Shown: positions 1 through 10,516, counted from the stretch's first letter. The stretch: DNA of 64,000 bases from Hydractinia symbiolongicarpus (GCF_029227915.1 NC_079885.1:14457001-14521000); one strand, 5' to 3'. The notes: generated by a model from the sequence alone, not told the origin. Numbers and translations are program-made.

Positions 1-22
1 TGTCGTAAATAATGGATAGCGC

Positions 23-39
23 TTGAAAAGAGCTTTCAA
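23..39 (+). other. Spacer hairpin, 6-bp stem and 5-nt loop (example)
   Basis: TTGAAA and TTTCAA are separated by AGAGC and form a perfect inverted repeat. The same site recurs in most spacers, about 115-131 bp before each gene. In spacers that precede 120-nt genes the left arm reads TTAAAA, which breaks one pair. Function unknown; it may be only a conserved spacer motif. Confidence 0.5.
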
Positions 40-122
40 ATGCACATAAACACGACATATTTCGGATAATCCAGTCAAGAAATATGACCTTTAAAATTTA
101 AACCATTTTCGATGTAATGTGC

Positions 123-141
123 TAATAATTCGTAGATATCT
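123..141 (+). promoter_or_regulatory. Upstream block of the 5S gene: TA-rich element and AGATATCT palindrome (example)
   Basis: TAATAATT starts at -31 and the 8-bp palindrome AGATATCT occupies -20 to -13 relative to the first gene. The palindrome is kept in nearly all 113 units although the bases around it vary (TAATAATTCG, TAATAAATCG, TAGTAAATCC). Known 5S genes in several animals and fungi have a TATA-like element near -25 to -30, so a role in TFIIIB placement is plausible, but this is inference. Confidence 0.45.
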
Positions 142-153
142 GCCCGTTTGTTT

Positions 154-272
154 GTCTACGACCATACCACGATGAACACACCTGTTCTCGTCCGATCACG
201 GAAGTTAAGCATCGTCCGGCCGGGATAGTACTTGGATGGGGAACCGCCTGGGAACTCCCGGTGTCGTAGGCT
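154..272 (+). rRNA. 5S rRNA: 5S rRNA, copy 1 (R form)
   Basis: 119 nt with G70. It differs from the reference by G64C, which removes the C15-G64 pair of helix II, and by G89A in box C. The terminal 9-bp stem is intact. Confidence 0.96.
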
Positions 273-722
273 ATTGACTTTTTCACGTTACATTATTTAT
301 CGTTACGACTGTGACGTATCTTTTTTACGCAATAGCCGCTAAGTAAATCAAGTAAGGGACATGATTAGAAGTTTCTTTCCCCTAAAAAGGGCTACAATCT
401 TGCTGCAAAAAATGCGCCACGTCGCAAATGAATGGATTAAGAGCGTCAGACAAAGAAAATGGCGATGTAGTTACTTTGCTAATTAACTTTGTCATAAGAA
501 AATTAAGTCTGAAAGTACCCTAGATTGCCTTCGTTGGAACTTTTTACCGGAAATCTTAAAGCGCATGGTTGTCGTAAATAATGGATAGCGCTTGAAAAGA
601 GCTTTCAAATGCAAATAAACACGACATATTTCGGATAATCCAGTCAAGAAATATGACCTTTAAAATTTAAACCATTTTCGATGTAATGTGCTAATAATTC
701 GTAGATATCTGCCCGTTTGTTT
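273..722 (+). other. 5S intergenic spacer, type alpha (representative of all 112 internal spacers)
   Basis: Spacers hold, in order: the terminator T5, a second T-tract at about +49, the CCCT hairpin, an A/T-rich middle with TAATTA, another T5 (GGAACTTTTTACC), the TTGAAA hairpin, and the upstream block. The alpha type is marked by GCCGCTAAGTAAATC, CTGCAAAAAATGCG and CATAAGAAAATT. It follows R, C1 and some 120-nt genes. I see no coding or RNA gene in any spacer on either strand. Confidence 0.85.
380..391 (+). other. Spacer hairpin CCCT-AAAA-AGGG (example)
   Basis: A short inverted repeat about 110 bp past the gene end. Other spacers carry CCCTT-AAA-AAGGG or CCCTTTAAAAGGG, which keep or extend the stem. 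Spacers with CCCTTCAAAACGG lose it. No function can be assigned. Confidence 0.4.
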
Positions 723-841
723 GTCTACGACCATACCACGATGAACACACCTGTTCTCGTCCGATCACGGAAGTTAAGCATCGTCCGGCCGGGATAGTAC
801 TTGGATGGGGAACCGCCTGGGAACTCCCGGTGTCGTAGGCT
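723..841 (+). rRNA. 5S rRNA: 5S rRNA, copy 2 (R form)
   Basis: Same sequence as copy 1 (G64C, G89A). The following spacer has the full palindrome GTTAATTAAC. Confidence 0.96.
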
Positions 842-1291
842 ATTGACTTTTTCACGTTACATTATTTATCATTACGACTGTGACGTATCTTTTTTACGCA
901 ATAGCCGCTAAGTAAATCAAGTAAGGGACATGATTAGAAGTTTCTTTCCCCTAAAAAGGGCTACAATCTTGCTGCAAAAAATGCGCCACGTCGCAAATGA
1001 ATGGATTAAGAGCGTCAGACAAAGAAAATGGCGACGTAGTTACTTTGTTAATTAACTTTGTCATAAGAAAATTAAGTCTGAAAGTACCCTAGATTGCCTT
1101 CGTTGGAACTTTTTACCGGAAATCTTAAAGCGCATGGTTGTCGTAAATAATGGATAGCGCTTGAAAAGAGCTTTCAAATGCACATAAACACGACATATTT
1201 CGGATAATCCAGTCAAAAAATATGACCTTTAAAATTTAAATCATTTTCGATGTAATGTGCTAATAATTCGTAGATATCTGCCCGTTTGTTT

Positions 1292-1410
1292 CTCTACGAC
1301 CATACCACGATGAACACACCTGTTCTCGTCCGATCACGGAAGTTAAGCATCGTCGGGCCGGGATAGTACTTGGATGGGGGACCGCCTGGGAACTCCCGGT
1401 GTCGTAGGCT
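1292..1410 (+). rRNA. 5S rRNA: 5S rRNA, copy 3 (C1 form)
   Basis: First base is C instead of G, so the G1-C118 pair is lost and the expected start would be a pyrimidine. Otherwise equal to the reference. Duplicated as copy 6. Confidence 0.95.
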
Positions 1411-1860
1411 ATTGACTTTTTCACGTTACATTATTTATCATTACGACTGTGACGTATCTTTTTTACGCAATAGCCGCTAACTAAATCAAGTAAGGGACAT
1501 GATTAGAAGTTTCTTTCCCCTAAAAAGGGCTACAATCTTGCTGCAAAAAATGCGCCACGTCGCAAATGAATGGATTAAGAGCGTCAGACAAAGAAAATGG
1601 CGATGTAGTTACTTTGCTAATTAACTTTGTCATAAGAAAATTAAGTCTGAAAGTACCCTAGATTGCCTTCGTTGGAACTTTTGACCGGAAATCTTAAAGC
1701 GCATGGTTGTCGTAAATAATGGATAGCGCTTGAAAAGAGCTTTCAAATGCACATAAACACGACATATTTCGGCTAATCCAGTCAAGAAATATGACCTTTA
1801 AAATTTAAACCATTTTCGATGTAATGTGCTAATAATTCGTAGATATCTGCCCGTTTGTTT

Positions 1861-1979
1861 GTCTACGACCATACCACGATGAACACACCTGTTCTCGTCC
1901 GATCACCGAAGTTAAGCATCGTCGGGCCGGGATAGTACTTGGATGGGGGACCGCCTGGGAACTCCCGGTGTCGTAGGCT
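1861..1979 (+). rRNA. 5S rRNA: 5S rRNA, copy 4 (R form, G47C)
   Basis: G47C gives CACCGAAG, restoring a motif common in invertebrate 5S but breaking the U30-G47 wobble seen in this array. Duplicated as copy 7. Confidence 0.95.
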
Positions 1980-2429
1980 ATTGACTTTTTCACGTTACAT
2001 TATTTATCATTACGACTGTGACGTATCTTTTTTACGCAATAGCCGCTTAGTAAATCAAGTAAGAGACATGATTAGAATTTGCTTTCCCTTAAAAAGGGCT
2101 ACGATCTGGCTGCAATTAATGCGCCACGTCGCAAATGAATGGATTACGAGCGTCAGACAAAGAAAATGGCGATGTAGTTAATTTGCTAATTAACTTTGTC
2201 ATATGAAAATTAAGTCTGAAAGTACCCTAGATTGCCTTCGTTGGAACTTTTTACCGGAAATCTTAAAGCGCATTATTGTCGTAAAGAATCGATAGCGCTT
2301 AAAAAGAGCTTTCAAATGCACATAAACTCGACCTATTTCCGATCACCCAGTCAAGAAATATGATCTTTAAAATTTGAACCATTTTCGATGTAATGTGCTA
2401 GTAAATCGTAGATATCTGCCCGTATGTTT

Positions 2430-2549
2430 GTCTACGACCATACCACGATGAACACACCTGTTCTCGTCCGATCACGGAAGTTAAGCATCGTCGGGCCGGG
2501 ATAGTACTTGGATGGGGGAACCGCCTGGGATCTCCCGGTGTCGTAGGCT
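2430..2549 (+). rRNA. 5S rRNA: 5S rRNA, copy 5 (120-nt form)
   Basis: Carries the extra A in box C (GGGGGAACCGCC) and GGGATCTCCC in place of GGGAACTCCC. Duplicated as copy 8. Confidence 0.95.
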
Positions 2550-2999
2550 ATTGACTTTTTCACGTTACATTATTTATCATTACGACTGTAACGTATCTTT
2601 TTTACGCAATAGCCGCTAAGTAAATCAAGTAAGGGACATGATTAGAAGTTTCTTTCCCCTAAAAAGGGATACAATCTTGCTGCATTAAATGCGCCACGTC
2701 GCAAATGAATGGATTAAGAGCGTCAGACAAAGAAAATGGCGATGTAGTTACTTTATTAATTAACTTTGTCATAAGAAAATTAAGTCTGAAAGTACCCTAG
2801 ATTGCCTTCGTTGGAACTTTTTATCGGAAATCTTAAAGTGCATGGTTGTCGTAAATAATGGATAGGGCTTGAAAAGAGCTTTCAAATGCACATAAACACG
2901 ACATATTTCGGATAATCCAGTCAAAAAATATGACCTTTAAAATTTAAATCATTTTCGATGTAATGTGCTAATAATTCGTAGATATCTGCCCGTTTGTTT

Positions 3000-3118
3000 C
3001 TCTACGACCATACCACGATGAACACACCTGTTCTCGTCCGATCACGGAAGTTAAGCATCGTCGGGCCGGGATAGTACTTGGATGGGGGACCGCCTGGGAA
3101 CTCCCGGTGTCGTAGGCT
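3000..3118 (+). rRNA. 5S rRNA: 5S rRNA, copy 6 (C1 form)
   Basis: Tandem-duplication twin of copy 3, 1708 bp downstream. Confidence 0.95.
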
Positions 3119-3568
3119 ATTGACTTTTTCACGTTACATTATTTATCATTACGACTGTGACGTATCTTTTTTACGCAATAGCCGCTAACTAAATCAAGTA
3201 AGGGACATGATTAGAAGTTTCTTTCCCCTAAAAAGGGCTACAATCTTGCTGCAAAAAATGCGCCACGTCGCAAATGAATGGATTAAGAGCGTCAGACAAA
3301 GAAAATGGCGATGTAGTTACTTTGCTAATTAACTTTGTCATAAGAAAATTAAGTCTGAAAGTACCCTAGATTGCCTTCGTTGGAACTTTTGACCGGAAAT
3401 CTTAAAGCGCATGGTTGTCGTAAATAATGGATAGCGCTTGAAAAGAGCTTTCAAATGCACATAAACACGACATATTTCGGCTAATCCAGTCAAGAAATAT
3501 GACCTTTAAAATTTAAACCATTTTCGATGTAATGTGCTAATAATTCGTAGATATCTGCCCGTTTGTTT

Positions 3569-3687
3569 GTCTACGACCATACCACGATGAACACACCTGT
3601 TCTCGTCCGATCACCGAAGTTAAGCATCGTCGGGCCGGGATAGTACTTGGATGGGGGACCGCCTGGGAACTCCCGGTGTCGTAGGCT
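3569..3687 (+). rRNA. 5S rRNA: 5S rRNA, copy 7 (R form, G47C)
   Basis: Twin of copy 4 with the same private G47C. Confidence 0.95.
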
Positions 3688-4137
3688 ATTGACTTTTTCA
3701 CGTTACATTATTTATCATTACGACTGTGACGTATCTTTTTTACGCAATAGCCGCTTAGTAAATCAAGTAAGAGACATGATTAGAATTTGCTTTCCCTTAA
3801 AAAGGGCTACGATCTGGCTGCAATTAATGCGCCACGTCGCAAATGAATGGATTACGAGCGTCAGACAAAGAAAATGGCGATGTAGTTAATTTGCTAATTA
3901 ACTTTGTCATATGAAAATTAAGTCTGAAAGTACCCTAGATTGCCTTCGTTGGAACTTTTTACCGGAAATCTTAAAGCGCATTATTGTCGTAAAGAATCGA
4001 TAGCGCTTAAAAAGAGCTTTCAAATGCACATAAACTCGACCTATTTCCGATCACCCAGTCAAGAAATATGATCTTTAAAATTTGAACCATTTTCGATGTA
4101 ATGTGCTAGTAAATCGTAGATATCTGCCCGTATGTTT

Positions 4138-4257
4138 GTCTACGACCATACCACGATGAACACACCTGTTCTCGTCCGATCACGGAAGTTAAGCATCGTC
4201 GGGCCGGGATAGTACTTGGATGGGGGAACCGCCTGGGATCTCCCGGTGTCGTAGGCT
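4138..4257 (+). rRNA. 5S rRNA: 5S rRNA, copy 8 (120-nt form)
   Basis: Twin of copy 5, including the same downstream marks. Confidence 0.95.
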
Positions 4258-4707
4258 ATTGACTTTTTCACGTTACATTATTTATCATTACGACTGTAAC
4301 GTATCTTTTTTACGCAATAGCCGCTAAGTAAATCAAGTAAGGGACATGATTAGAAGTTTCTTTCCCCTAAAAAGGGATACAATCTTGCTGCATTAAATGC
4401 GCCACGTCGCAAATGAATGGATTAAGAGCGTCAGACAAAGAAAATGGCGATGTAGTTACTTTATTAATTAACTTTGTCATAAGAAAATTAAGTCTGAAAG
4501 TACCCTAGATTGCCTTCGTTGGAACTTTTTATCGGAAATCTTAAAGTGCATGGTTGTCGTAAATAATGGATAGGGCTTGAAAAGAGCTTTCAAATGCACA
4601 TAAACACGACATATTTCGGATAATACAGTCAAGAAATATGACCTTTAAAATTTAAACCATTTTCGATGTAATGTGCTAATAATTCGTAGATATCTGCCCG
4701 TTTGTTT

Positions 4708-4826
4708 GTCTACGACCATACCACGATGAACACACCTGTTCTCGTCCGATCACGGAAGTTAAGCATCGTCGGGCCGGGATAGTACTTGGATGGGGAACCG
4801 CCTGGGAACTCCCGGTGTCGTAGGCT
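4708..4826 (+). rRNA. 5S rRNA: 5S rRNA, copy 9 (R form)
   Basis: G89A in box C is the only difference from the reference. Confidence 0.96.
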
Positions 4827-5276
4827 ATTGACTTTTTCACGTTACATTATTTATCGTTACGACTGTGACGTATCTTTTTTACGCAATAGCCGCTAAGTAA
4901 ATCAAGTAAGGGACATGATTAGAAGTTTCTTTCCCCTAAAAAGGGCTACAATCTTGCTGCAAAAAATGCACCACGTCGCAAATGAATGGATTAAGAGCGT
5001 CAGACAAAGAAAATGGCGATGTAGTTACTTTGCTAATTAACTTCGTCATAAGAAAATTAAGTCTGAAAGTACCCTAGATTGCCTTCGTTAGAACTTTTTA
5101 CCGGAAATCTTAAAGCGCATGGTTGTCGTAAATAATGGATAGCGCTTGAAAAGAGCTTTCAAATGCACATAAACACGACATATTTCGGATAATCCAGTCA
5201 AGAAATATGACCTTTAAAATTTAAACCATTTTCGATGTAATGTGCTAATAATTCGTAGATATCTGCCCGTTTGTTT

Positions 5277-5395
5277 GTCTACGACCATACCACAATGAAC
5301 ACACCTGTTCTCGTCCGATCACGGAAGTTAAGCATCGTCGGGCCGGGATAGTACTTGGATGGGGGACCGCCTGGGAACTCCCGGTGTCGTAGGCT
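5277..5395 (+). rRNA. 5S rRNA: 5S rRNA, copy 10 (R form)
   Basis: G18A changes the G18-C60 pair of helix II to a mismatch. Confidence 0.95.
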
Positions 5396-5845
5396 ATTGA
5401 CTTTTTCACGTTACATTATTTATCATTACGACTGTGACGTATCTTTTTTACGCAATAGCCGCTAAGTAAATCAAGTAAGGGACATGATTAGAAGTTTCTT
5501 TCCCCTAAAAAGGGCTACAATCTTGCTGCAAAAAATGCGCCACGTCGCAAATGAATGGATTAAGAGCGTCAGACAAAGAAAATGGCGATGTAGTTACTTT
5601 GCCAATTAACTTTGTCATAAGAAAATTAAGTCTGAAAGTACCCTAGATTGCCTTCGTTGGAACTTTTTACCGGAAATCTTAAAGCGCATGGTTGTCGTAA
5701 ATAATGGATAGCGCTTGAAAATAGCTTTCAAATGCACATAAACACGACATATTTCGGATAATCCAGTCAAAAAATATGACCTTTAAAATTTAAACCATTT
5801 TCGATGTAATGTGCTAATAATTCGTAGATATCTGCCCGTTTGTTT

Positions 5846-5964
5846 CTCTACGACCATACCACGATGAACACACCTGTTCTCGTCCGATCACGGAAGTTAA
5901 GCATCGTCGGGCCGGGATAGTACTTGGATGGGGGACCGCCTGGGAACTCCCGGTGTCGTAGGCT
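5846..5964 (+). rRNA. 5S rRNA: 5S rRNA, copy 11 (C1 form)
   Basis: C at base 1, otherwise reference sequence. Forms a dimer with copy 12 that is repeated by copies 13-14. Confidence 0.95.
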
Positions 5965-6462
5965 ATTGACTTTTTCACGTTACATTATTTATCATTACGA
6001 CTGTGACGTATCTTTTTTACGCAATAGCCGCTAAGTAAATCAAGTAAGGGACATGATTAGAAGTTTCTTTCCCCTAAAAAGGGCTACAATCTTGCTGCAA
6101 AAAATGCGCTACGTCGCAAATGAATGGATTAAGAGCGTCAGACAAAGAAAATGGCGATGTAGTTACTTTGCTAATTAACTTTGTCATAAGAAAATTAAGT
6201 CTGAAAGTACCCTAGATTGCCTTCGTTGGAACTTTTGACCGGAAATCTTAAAGCGCATGGTAGTCGTAAATAATGGATAGCGCTTGAAAAGAGCTTTCAA
6301 ATGCACATAAACACGACATATTTCGGCTAATCCAGTCAAGAAATATGACCTTTAAAATTTAAACCATTTTCGATGTAATGTGCTAATAATTCGTAGATAT
6401 CTGCCCGTTTGTTTGTCTACGACCATACCACGATGAACACACCTGTTCTCGTCCGATCACGG

Positions 6463-6479
6463 AAGTTAAGCATCGTCGG
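6463..6479 (+). promoter_or_regulatory. Internal promoter box A of a 5S gene (reference copy)
   Basis: Bases 49-65 of the gene read AAGTTAAGCATCGTCGG, matching the box A position and sequence of metazoan 5S genes. It is part of the TFIIIA-dependent type 1 Pol III promoter. Copies at 30314 (A49T, A50T, A55T), 33159, 43392, 46240 and 47948 (A50T) are altered here. Confidence 0.88.
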
Positions 6480-6492
6480 GCCGGGATAGTAC

Positions 6493-6512
6493 TTGGATGG
6501 GGGACCGCCTGG
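6493..6512 (+). promoter_or_regulatory. Internal promoter box C of a 5S gene (reference copy)
   Basis: Bases 79-98 carry the conserved TTGGATGGG..ACCGCCTGG motif bound by TFIIIA in animal 5S genes. The 25 copies of the 120-nt form have an extra A inside this box, and the copies at 30314, 33159, 46240 and 47948 carry A83T. Confidence 0.88.
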
Positions 6513-6539
6513 GAACTCCCGGTGTCGTAGGCTATTGAC

Positions 6540-6544
6540 TTTTT
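6540..6544 (+). terminator. Primary Pol III terminator T5 (reference copy)
   Basis: Five T residues at +7 to +11 after the mature 3' end. All copies except the one at 42823 keep this tract; there it reads CTTTATC. Because the tract is not directly at the 3' end, the primary transcript would need some 3' trimming. Confidence 0.75.
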
Positions 6545-6581
6545 CACGTTACATTATTTATCATTACGACTGTGACGTATC

Positions 6582-6587
6582 TTTTTT
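6582..6587 (+). terminator. Possible fail-safe terminator T6 (reference copy)
   Basis: A second T-tract at +49 to +54 recurs in each unit: T6 in most, T5 in delta spacers, T7 after the copy at 29175. It is placed to catch read-through, which is inference. Confidence 0.5.
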
Positions 6588-6983
6588 ACGCAATAGCCGC
6601 TTAGTAAATCAAGTAAGAGACATGATTAGAATTTGCTTTCCCTTAAAAAGGGCTACAATCTTGCTGCAATAAATGCACCACGTCGCAAATGAATGGATTA
6701 AGAGCGTCAGACAAAGAAAATCGCGATGTAGTTACTTTGCTAATTAACTTTGTCATATGAAAATTAAGTCTGAAAGTACCCCAGATTGCCTTCGTTGGAA
6801 CTTTTTACCGGAAATCTTAAAGCGCATGGTTGTCGTAAATAATGGATAGCGCTTGAAAAGAGCTTTCAAATGCACATAAACACGACATATTTCGGATAAT
6901 CCAGTCAAAAAATATGACCTTTAAAATTTAAACCATTTTCGATGTAATGTGCTAATAATTCGTAGATATCTGCCCGTTTGTTT

Positions 6984-7102
6984 CTCTACGACCATACCAC
7001 GATGAACACACCTGTTCTCGTCCGATCACGGAAGTTAAGCATCGTCGGGCCGGGATAGTACTTGGATGGGGGACCGCCTGGGAACTCCCGGTGTCGTAGG
7101 CT
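6984..7102 (+). rRNA. 5S rRNA: 5S rRNA, copy 13 (C1 form)
   Basis: C at base 1, otherwise reference sequence. Confidence 0.95.
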
Positions 7103-7552
7103 ATTGACTTTTTCACGTTACATTATTTATCATTACGACTGTGACGTATCTTTTTTACGCAATAGCCGCTAAGTAAATCAAGTAAGGGACATGATTAGAA
7201 GTTTCTTTCCCCTAAAAAGGGCTACAATCTTGCTGCAAAAAATGCGCCACGTCGCAAATGAATGGATTAAGAGCGTCAGACAAAGAAAATGGCGATGTAG
7301 TTACTTTGCTAATTAACTTTGTCATAAGAAAATTAAGTCTGAAAGTACCCTAGATTGCCTTCGTTGGAACTTTTGACCGGAAATCTTAAAGCGCATGGTA
7401 GTCGTAAATAATGGATAGCGCTTGAAAAGAGCTTTCAAATGCACATAAACACGACATATTTCGGCTAATCCAGTCAAGAAATATGACCTTTAAAATTTAA
7501 ACCATTTTCGATGTAATGTGCTAATAATTCGTAGATATCTGCCCGTTTGTTT

Positions 7553-7671
7553 GTCTACGACCATACCACGATGAACACACCTGTTCTCGTCCGATCACGG
7601 AAGTTAAGCATCGTCGGGCCGGGATAGCACTTGGATGGGGGACCGCCTGGGAACTCCCGGTGTCGTAGGCT
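7553..7671 (+). rRNA. 5S rRNA: 5S rRNA, copy 14 (R form)
   Basis: T76C (ATAGCAC) lies in the loop E region, which is normally strongly conserved. Confidence 0.95.
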
Positions 7672-8121
7672 ATTGACTTTTTCACGTTACATTATTTATC
7701 ATTACGACTGTGACGTATCTTTTTTACGCAATAGCCGCTTAGTAAATCAAGTAAGAGACATGATTAGAATTTGCTTTCCCTTAAAAAGGGCTACAATCTT
7801 GCTGCAATAAATGCACCACGTCGCAAATGAATGGATTAAGAGCGTCAGACAAAGAAAATGGCGATGTAGTTACTTTGTTAATTAACTTTGTCATAAGAAA
7901 ATTAAGTCTGAAAGTACCCTAGATTGCCTTCGTTGGAACTTTTTACAGGAAATCTTAAAGCGCATGGTTGTCGTAAGTAATGGATAGCGCTTGAAAAGAG
8001 CTTTCAAATGCACATAAACACGACATATTTCGGATAATCCAGTCAAGAAATATGACCTTTAAAATTTAAACCATTTTCGATGTAATGTGCTAATAATTCG
8101 TAGATATCTGCTCGTTTGTTT

Positions 8122-8240
8122 CTCTACGACCATACCACGATGAACACACCTGTTCTCGTCCGATCACGGAAGTTAAGCATCGTCGGGCCGGGATAGTACT
8201 TGGATGGGGGACCGCCTGGGAACTCCCGGTGTCGTAGGCT
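8122..8240 (+). rRNA. 5S rRNA: 5S rRNA, copy 15 (C1 form)
   Basis: C at base 1; the spacer just upstream reads CTGCTCG, a mark shared with later C1 copies. Confidence 0.95.
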
Positions 8241-8690
8241 ATTGACTTTTTCACGTTACATTATTTATCATTACGACTGTGACGTATCTTTTTTACGCAA
8301 TAGCCGCTAAGTAAATCAAGTAAGGGACATGATTAGAAGTTTCTTTCCCCTAAAAAGGGCTACAATCTTGCTGCAAAAAATGCGCCACGTCGCAAATGAA
8401 TGGATTAAGAGCGTCAGACAAAGAAAATGGCGATGTAGTTACTTTGCTAATTAACTTTGTCATAAGAAAATTAAGTCTGAAAGTACCCTAGATTGCCTTC
8501 GTCGGAACTTTTGACCGGAAATCTTAAAGCGCATGGTTGTCGTAAATAATGGATAGCGCTTGAAAAGAGCTTTCAAATGCACATAAACACGACATATTTC
8601 GGCTAATCCAGTCAAGAAATATGACCTTTAAAATTTAAACCATTTTCGATGTAATGTGCTAATAATTCGTAGATATCTGCCCGTTTGTTT

Positions 8691-8809
8691 GTCTACGACC
8701 ATACCACGATGAACACACCTGTTCTCGTCCGATCACGGAAGTTAAGCATCGTCGGGCCGGGATAGTACTTGGATGGGGGACCGCCTGGGAACTCCCGGTG
8801 TCGTAGGCT
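8691..8809 (+). rRNA. 5S rRNA: 5S rRNA, copy 16 (R form)
   Basis: Matches the reference exactly and is followed by a beta spacer. Confidence 0.98.
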
Positions 8810-9259
8810 ATTGACTTTTTCACGTTACATTATTTATCATTACGACTGTGACGTATCTTTTTTACGCAATAGCCGCTTAGTAAATCAAGTAAGAGACATG
8901 ATTAGAATTTGCTTTCCCTTAAAAAGGGCTACAATCTTGCTGCAATAAATGCACCACGTCGCAAATGAATGGATTAAGAGCGTCAGACAAAAAAAATCGC
9001 GATGTAGTTACTTTGCTAATTAACTTTGTCATATGAAAATTAAGTCTGAAAGTATCCCAGATTGCCTTCGTTGGAACTTTTTACCGGAAATCTTAAAGCG
9101 CATAGTTGTCGTAAATAATTGATAGCGCTTGAAAAGAGCTTTCAAATGCACATAAACACGACCTAATGCGGATAATCCAGTCAAGAAATATGACCTTTAA
9201 AGTTTAAACCATTTTCGATGTAATGTGCTAATAAATCGTAGATATCTACCCGTTTGTTT
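8810..9259 (+). other. 5S intergenic spacer, type beta
   Basis: Marked by GCCGCTTAGTAAATC, AAGAGACATG, AGAATTTGCTTTCCC, CTGCAATAAATGCACC and CATATGAAAATT. A near form with GCCGCTGAGTAAATC and GATTGTGACG follows G70C genes. It carries the stronger CCCTT-AAA-AAGGG hairpin. No gene is seen. Confidence 0.8.
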
Positions 9260-9378
9260 GTCTACGACCATACCACGATGAACACACCTGTTCTCGTCCG
9301 ATCACGGAAGTTAAGCATCGTCGGGCCGCGATAGTACTTGGATGGGGGACCGCCTGGGAACTCCCGGTGTCGTAGGCT
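9260..9378 (+). rRNA. 5S rRNA: 5S rRNA, copy 17 (G70C form)
   Basis: First G70C copy in the window. G70C faces C105 and breaks the middle of the 67-72/103-108 helix. Confidence 0.95.
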
Positions 9379-9828
9379 ATTGACTTTTTCACGTTACATT
9401 ATTTATCATTACGACTGTGACGTATCTTTTTTACGCAATAGCCGCTAAGTAAATCAAGTAAGGGACATGATTAGAAGTTTCTTTCCCCTAAAAAGGGCTA
9501 CAATCTTGCTGCAAAAAATGCGCCACGTCGCAAATGAATGGATTAAGAGCGTCAGACAAAGAAAATGGCGATGTAGTTACTTTGCTAATTAACTTTGTCA
9601 TAAGAAAATTAAGTCTGAAAGTACCCTAGATTGCCTTCGTTGGAACTTTTTACAGGAAATCTTAAAGCGCATGGTTGTCGTAAGTAATGGATAGCGCTTG
9701 AAAAGAGCTTTCAAATGCACATAAACACGACATATTTCGGATAATCCAGTCAAGAAATATGACCTTTAAAATTTAAACCATTTTCGATGTAATGTGCTAA
9801 TAATTCGTAGATATCTGCTCGTTTGTTT

Positions 9829-9947
9829 CTCTACGACCATACCACGATGAACACACCTGTTCTCGTCCGATCACGGAAGTTAAGCATCGTCGGGCCGGGA
9901 TAGTACTTGGATGGGGAACCGCCTGGGAACTCCCGGTGTCGTAGGCT
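9829..9947 (+). rRNA. 5S rRNA: 5S rRNA, copy 18 (C1 form)
   Basis: C at base 1 plus G89A in box C. Confidence 0.95.
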
Positions 9948-10397
9948 ATTGACTTTTTCACGTTACATTATTTATCATTACGACTGTGACGTATCTTTTT
10001 TACGCAATAGCCGCTAAGTAAATCAAGTAAGGGACATGATTAGAAGTTTCTTTCCCCTAAAAAGGGCTACAATCTTGCTGCAAAAAATGCGCCACGTCGC
10101 AAATGAATGGATTAAGAGCGTCAGACAAAGAAAATGGCGATGTAGTTACTTTGCTAATTAACTTTGTCATAAGAAAATTAAGTCTGAAAGTACCCTAGAT
10201 TGCCTTCGTCGGAACTTTTGACCGGAAATCTTAAAGCGCATGGTTGTCGTAAATAATGGATAGCGCTTGAAAAGAGCTTTCAAATGCACATAAACACGAC
10301 ATATTTCGGCTAATCCAGTCAAGAAATATGACCTTTAAAATTTAAACCATTTTCGATGTAATGTGCTAATAATTCGTAGATATCTGCTCGTTTGTTT

Positions 10398-10516
10398 CTC
10401 TACGACCATACCACGATGAACACACCTGTTCTCGTCCGATCACGGAAGTTAAGCATCGTCGGGCCGGGATAGTACTTGGATGGGGGACCGCCTGGGAACT
10501 CCCGGTGTCGTAGGCT
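10398..10516 (+). rRNA. 5S rRNA: 5S rRNA, copy 19 (C1 form)
   Basis: C at base 1, otherwise reference sequence. Confidence 0.95.

Larger units (their letters stand above)
1..153 (+). other. Partial 5S spacer at the left window edge
   Basis: This is the 3' end of a spacer whose gene lies outside the window. It holds the hairpin at 23-39, an A/T-rich stretch and the upstream block (TA-rich 123-130, AGATATCT 134-141) directly before the first gene. No gene is seen in it. Confidence 0.95.
1159..2866 (+). repeat. Three-unit higher-order repeat, first block
   Basis: A 1708-bp segment with three 5S units (C1, R with G47C, 120-nt) directly followed by a second block with no difference I could find. 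The left edge is set by GATAGCGC before this block against GATAGGGC at the join. Confidence 0.88.
2867..4574 (+). repeat. Three-unit higher-order repeat, second block
   Basis: Tandem copy of 1159-2866. Shared private marks include G47C, GACTGTAACG, CTGCATTAAATG and GATAGGGC. Confidence 0.88.
6415..6533 (+). rRNA. 5S rRNA: 5S rRNA, copy 12 (reference R copy)
   Basis: 119 nt, used here as the reference. 5S rRNA is the small RNA of the large ribosomal subunit; it binds ribosomal proteins L5 and L11 and is made by RNA polymerase III with TFIIIA. Visible pairs: helix I 1-9/110-118 (one U-G), helix II 17-21/57-61 plus C14-G65 and C15-G64 around a bulged C63, helix III 29-32/45-48, and CCGGGA 67-72 with TCCCGG 103-108. 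Boxes A and C lie at 49-65 and 79-98. Length 119 nt fits the usual 118-121 nt. The start was set by the terminal stem; the true transcript end was not seen directly. Confidence 0.98.

Noticed and set aside
42-342. Spacer motif TGACGTA as a CRE-like enhancer
   Set aside because: A 7-bp match in a repeated spacer is expected by chance, and 5S genes rely on internal promoter boxes.
482-600. Spliced-leader or U-snRNA gene in the spacer, as found linked to 5S in some animals
   Set aside because: GGAACTTTTTACC looks loosely like an Sm-type site, but there is no donor GT in a suitable leader, no convincing stem set and no separate conserved block.
1939-3889. Two identical 80-codon open frames, 1939-2181 and 3647-3889, on the + strand
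   Set aside because: They begin inside 5S genes (box C) and run into the spacer. Their identity comes from the 1708-bp duplication. They have no domain, signal or ribosome context.
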